The translations under genes and the position numbers were made by a program. Shown here one piece after another: positions 59,919 to 64,000 of a stretch of 64,000 bases of DNA. The DNA comes from Piromyces finnis. Lineage: Eukaryota; Neocallimastigomycota; Neocallimastigomycetes; Neocallimastigales; Neocallimastigaceae. The notes beneath the pieces were generated by a model, which was not told the origin of the DNA, ran no database searches, and saw only the letters and a program-made list of their open reading frames with translations. Positions within the stretch are counted from its first letter, which is position 1; each line of letters starts with the position of its first letter. The stretch lies in NCBI GenBank assembly GCA_002104945.1, contig MCFH01000041.1:22501-86500 (forward strand), in the 5' to 3' direction.

Positions 59919-61001
59919 ATGGAAAATCAAATTAATATAAAAAAGATAATTATAATTCAGAAAATAGTAAGAGGTATATATTTCAAATATATATGCTTAA
60001 CAACTTTATAAATATTTATCTAAATAATTTATATTAATATAAAAGGATTTTTAGTACGACAAAGACTACGAAAATGTAATGAAAATGCAATTAAAATACA
60101 GTCATTATATAGAGGGTATGTTACAAGAAAATCTTTTAGAATTTATAAAGATTTATATTCTAAAAAAAAAATAATAGAAAATTCATTAATAAAACATGAA
60201 AAATTTCTGAAAAATAAATTGGAAGAATTACAAAAATTACGCCAACTTTCTAATAATAAATACTTTGAATACAAAAAGGAAAGCAGAAATAATGCTGCTA
60301 TTATAATACAAAAAACATGGAGAGGTCACTATACAAGAAAAAACATCAATAAAATAAAGCAAATGCAAAGTCTCTTATCACTTTACGAAGATAAAGATAA
60401 TAATAATATGATTGATTTATCCTTCATTGAAAAAAATAATTCACAAAATTTAATCAATGACAAAATTTGGTTAAAAAAGAAATTTGAAATAATTGATAAT
60501 AGTATGCATAAATATAGAAGAGAATGTAAAAAGAACAAATGTTTTAATGAAAATAATACTGAAGAAGTAAAGAAAGCTCTAACAGAAAGATTAAAAAATG
60601 CTCAAAATATAATGGATATATATTACGAAAACTACTTTCATTTCTTTCAATTAAAAAAAGAAATATATGAAAATAAAAATGCATTAGATATTCTATCTCT
60701 AAATTGTAATAATTATTTTCTATATATATAAATTATAGTTATACAAATAATCATTAATATCAATGTTATTGTTTAATATTATTTATATTACTTATCAATA
60801 GTAAATTGTAAAAAAATTAATGACTTAAAACTACTTCCTGTTGTAAAACAAAATTTATCCTCAATGGAAATTAAAAAAGTGCATCAAAAATTAATTAATG
60901 ATGTCAAAATGCCATGGTGGAAAGTATTGAAAAATAATTATGATTTAAATCATATTGATTTTGATTATATTAATGAAATTTTTCAAAATAGGGTAAAATA
61001 A
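59919..61001 (+). CDS. IQ-motif (calmodulin-binding) protein, putative flagellar
   Basis: Three exons (59919-59973, 60046-60705, 60802-61001) with GT..AG borders and phase 1 joins give about 304 residues. Three IQ motifs are visible: IIIIQKIVRGFLVRQRLRK (about 9-28), AIKIQSLYRGYVTRKSF (about 33-51) and AIIIQKTWRGHYTRKN (about 102-119). The remainder is Lys/Asn/Glu-rich and helical, with a conserved-looking MPWWKVL segment near the C-terminus. IQ motifs bind calmodulin or related EF-hand light chains. Similar small multi-IQ proteins occur in sperm and flagella, which suits a flagellated cell, but I cannot name the ortholog. An alternative is a longer gene: the last codons contain AGG|GTAAAA, which could be a further donor. 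Confidence 0.8.
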
Positions 61002-61301
61002 TAGTACTAATAATAATAATAGGTATCATAATTTATAAGAATAAATAAAAATTAGTTATATTTAAAAATATCATACTTTTAATAAAAGTAAGAATTTTTT
61101 CATGTATAAAAGTATGTTCTCTTATTTATTCTATACTTCCTTTTTTCTTTAATTCTAAATAATACTGTTTAAATTATTAAATTTGCTTTTGTATATTCAT
61201 AAATTAATTTTTATAGTTTTTTGTTCATTTGTTTTTTATTTTAATATTTATATGTATTTTTTATTCTGAATTTATATATCTATTATTCAATTTCATTATT
61301 T

Positions 61302-62864
61302 TTATTTGTAATCAATTGGTATTAAATTCTTTGTCGTCCATGTAAATATAAAACGAAGAATAAATACAACTATAGTAAGTAATCCTAAAATAATTGAGCA
61401 TACAGTAAATAATATTTTTCCACTTTCATTAGCATATATATATGTTAATAAAGCTATTGCCATATTAATAACACTTAGTATGTAAATGGCATTAATCCAT
61501 CCAAAAAAAATCGAATTTTTTTCTTTTATGATTAATGAATAATAATCATAGATAAGTAATCCAAATAATATCAATGTCAATAATAAACATATTGAAAATA
61601 ATAAGTTTCTTCTATGAATTATAAGGGGTTCTGAACGCATACTTTTTCTAGTTTTATATTCATAATATAATTTTCTTCCTTCCACATTATCAGTAAATTC
61701 AATAGGATAATAGTATCGTTCTTCATTTTCATTATATACATCATTTTGTTTTTTAAATTCTCTACTTGAAATTACATTAGTTTTCTTATAAGCATTATTC
61801 ATCTTTTGAAGCATAATTTTATCAATAAAACCCAAATTCTCATGAGATTTATACAATAAAAGATCTAATGAACTAGAAAAACCTCTTTTTTTTTTTTCAT
61901 CTTCTTTAATTTCATTATCTAATGCAAAAGTTGCTTTTTTTTTTACTTTCTTATCTTTATGTTGATCTCTCGATTTTTCAATATTTAAATCATTTCCTGT
62001 GTTTAAATCAGGTAAAGAATTGCATTTGCTTTTATCTATACTACCTTTAATTTCATTTAATGAATTATTTTTTTCCATTAAATTTTCTTCTAAACTTTCT
62101 TTAATGCTTTTTTCTGATATGAAGGTTGAATGTTCTCTTGTATTAGAGAGACTTCGTTTTGATTTATTAAGTCTACCTTTAAATCTATTATTATTTTCAA
62201 TACAATTAATACTTTCTGTGATACTTTCAGTTTTATGAAAAACACGAATCAAAGATTTAGTATATGTTGTATGATCTTCAATATTAGCTATTCTACTATG
62301 TTTAATTGGAATACTACTTCGTTTTCCTATCGAATCTATTAAAGTATTGTTATTGCTATCATAGTTGTAATTTAAATCATTCGTTTTTAGATCTATATCA
62401 TTACTTTCTAAAAAAATGCTTTTTGATTCTTCTTTCTTTTCATTAATTTTATTTAAATTATTAAGTTTTTTCTCTATATTTTCTTCTACATCATCAAACA
62501 TATCACATAAATCAAAATCAGTAGTTGTTTCTTTTTGGAATTCTCCTTTCAGTACTTCATCTTTAATTATTTGATTTGGTAAACTGTCAATAAGATTTGG
62601 AGGTGGATATTTACTTAAAGTCGACAGTGGTTTTGTTGATGACTCATTATTATATGAAGTATTTACATTAGCAGGAACATCTTCTTTATATATTTTTTCT
62701 TCTGTTATATCAGCATTATTATTAATTGCTTCTGTTGTAGGTTCTACATTATTTTCCATTATTTCATTATTGTTTTTAATATCTATATTTTTATTATTAA
62801 TAATATTGAAATTTATATTTTCATTGTTTTTATTATTTTCTATATTAAGGTTTTTATTCTCCAT
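61302..62864 (-). CDS. Hypothetical membrane protein with long disordered N-terminus and three TM helices
   Basis: A single minus-strand frame of 520 residues starts MENKNLNIENNK. The first roughly 400 residues are Asn-, Glu-, Lys- and Ser-rich, with repeated NNENINF-like segments, an acidic DLCDMFDDVEEN patch and several RS/KRSL basic patches; this part is probably cytosolic and disordered. The C-terminus has three hydrophobic segments at about 418-440, 452-476 and 482-508, then ends IPIDYK. No family is recognised. It is convergent with the upstream IQ-protein gene, with only 300 bp between their ends, and that gap shows only AT-rich spacer. Coding is well supported by length and by hydrophobic segments. 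Confidence 0.8.
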   Translation of the reverse strand: MENKNLNIENNKNNENINFNIINNKNIDIKNNNEIMENNVEPTTEAINNNADITEEKIYKEDVPANVNTSYNNESSTKPLSTLSKYPPPNLIDSLPNQIIKDEVLKGEFQKETTTDFDLCDMFDDVEENIEKKLNNLNKINEKKEESKSIFLESNDIDLKTNDLNYNYDSNNNTLIDSIGKRSSIPIKHSRIANIEDHTTYTKSLIRVFHKTESITESINCIENNNRFKGRLNKSKRSLSNTREHSTFISEKSIKESLEENLMEKNNSLNEIKGSIDKSKCNSLPDLNTGNDLNIEKSRDQHKDKKVKKKATFALDNEIKEDEKKKRGFSSSLDLLLYKSHENLGFIDKIMLQKMNNAYKKTNVISSREFKKQNDVYNENEERYYYPIEFTDNVEGRKLYYEYKTRKSMRSEPLIIHRRNLLFSICLLLTLILFGLLIYDYYSLIIKEKNSIFFGWINAIYILSVINMAIALLTYIYANESGKILFTVCSIILGLLTIVVFILRFIFTWTTKNLIPIDYK

Positions 62865-63833
<969 letters not shown>

Positions 63834-64000
63834 TCAATCAATCCTATCAATATAATTAAATGTCATGTCATCAATAATTCTAAATTTGTAATGAACGTTC
63901 TTATTATTGTTTGATTGTTGATGACTATGATCATTATATATTTTATCAATATTTGGTTTACGATAAGAAGTTATATTATCGTTACTTAATTGATTATATT
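63834..64000 (-). CDS. C-terminal end of an Asn-rich protein (partial)
   Basis: A minus-strand frame enters from the window edge and stays open for about 54 residues to a TGA at 63836-63834. It includes SYRKPNIDKIYNDHSHQQSN and then HYKFRIIDDMTFNYIDRID at the end. The mix of charged and aromatic residues and the absence of stops suggest real coding, possibly a last exon; the family is unknown. It would be transcribed in the same direction as the membrane-protein gene. Confidence 0.55.
   Translation of the reverse strand, partial: YNQLSNDNITSYRKPNIDKIYNDHSHQQSNNNKNVHYKFRIIDDMTFNYIDRID

Overview
The window is eukaryotic nuclear DNA, extremely AT-rich between genes, with long (AAT)n/(ATT)n microsatellites, poly-Asn coding tracts and short GT..AG introns of roughly 70-190 bp. 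The combination points to an anaerobic gut chytrid (Neocallimastigomycota), by inference only. It carries flagellar genes (a dynein heavy chain, DRC10, an IQ-motif protein), fungal-looking genes (a Crz1-like zinc-finger protein, a Kre9-like ectodomain joined to SH3) and an oxygen-independent quinolinate synthase (NadA) in place of what most fungi use for NAD synthesis. I identified no species.

Layout. 1-818 (-): N-terminal part of an acidic protein leaving the window. 1542-4419 (-): two-exon C2H2 zinc-finger gene with about 150 residues of poly-Asn. 4.4-9.8 kb: near-featureless AT-rich DNA. 9814-12400 (+): 5'-truncated, mutated LINE-type retroelement with a GC-richer tail rich in hairpins. 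12.4-17.7 kb: AT-rich DNA. 17758-20682 (+): Ser/RS-rich intronless gene. 21458-23334 (-): DRC10/IQCD in six exons. 24990-39360 (+): dynein heavy chain, mostly one 13.7-kb exon. 41848-43553 (+): secreted-type membrane protein with cytoplasmic SH3. 45404-49877 (+): MAP4K-type kinase with CNH domain in 22 exons. 50547-52016 (+): NadA. 52850-53701 (+): RPB3. 54148-54699 (+): ribosomal protein eS27. 55969-59498 (+): CPSF2/CPSF100. 59919-61001 (+): IQ-motif protein. 61302-62864 (-): three-pass membrane protein. 63834-64000 (-): C-terminal end of another gene.

Most multi-exon models here were assembled by eye from GT..AG boundaries, phase agreement and protein similarity recalled from memory; no database search or alignment was run. 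Themes are zoospore motility (DRC10, dynein, possibly the IQ protein), signalling (MAP4K, SH3 receptor-like protein, zinc-finger factor) and core expression (RPB3, eS27, CPSF2).

The most striking observations are: a dynein heavy chain whose AAA1 Walker B Asp-Glu pair is replaced by Lys-Gly and whose AAA4 site is also degenerate; a plant-type NadA with a possible organelle presequence; a 12-nt microexon inside the kinase catalytic loop; and the folded 3' tail of the retroelement.
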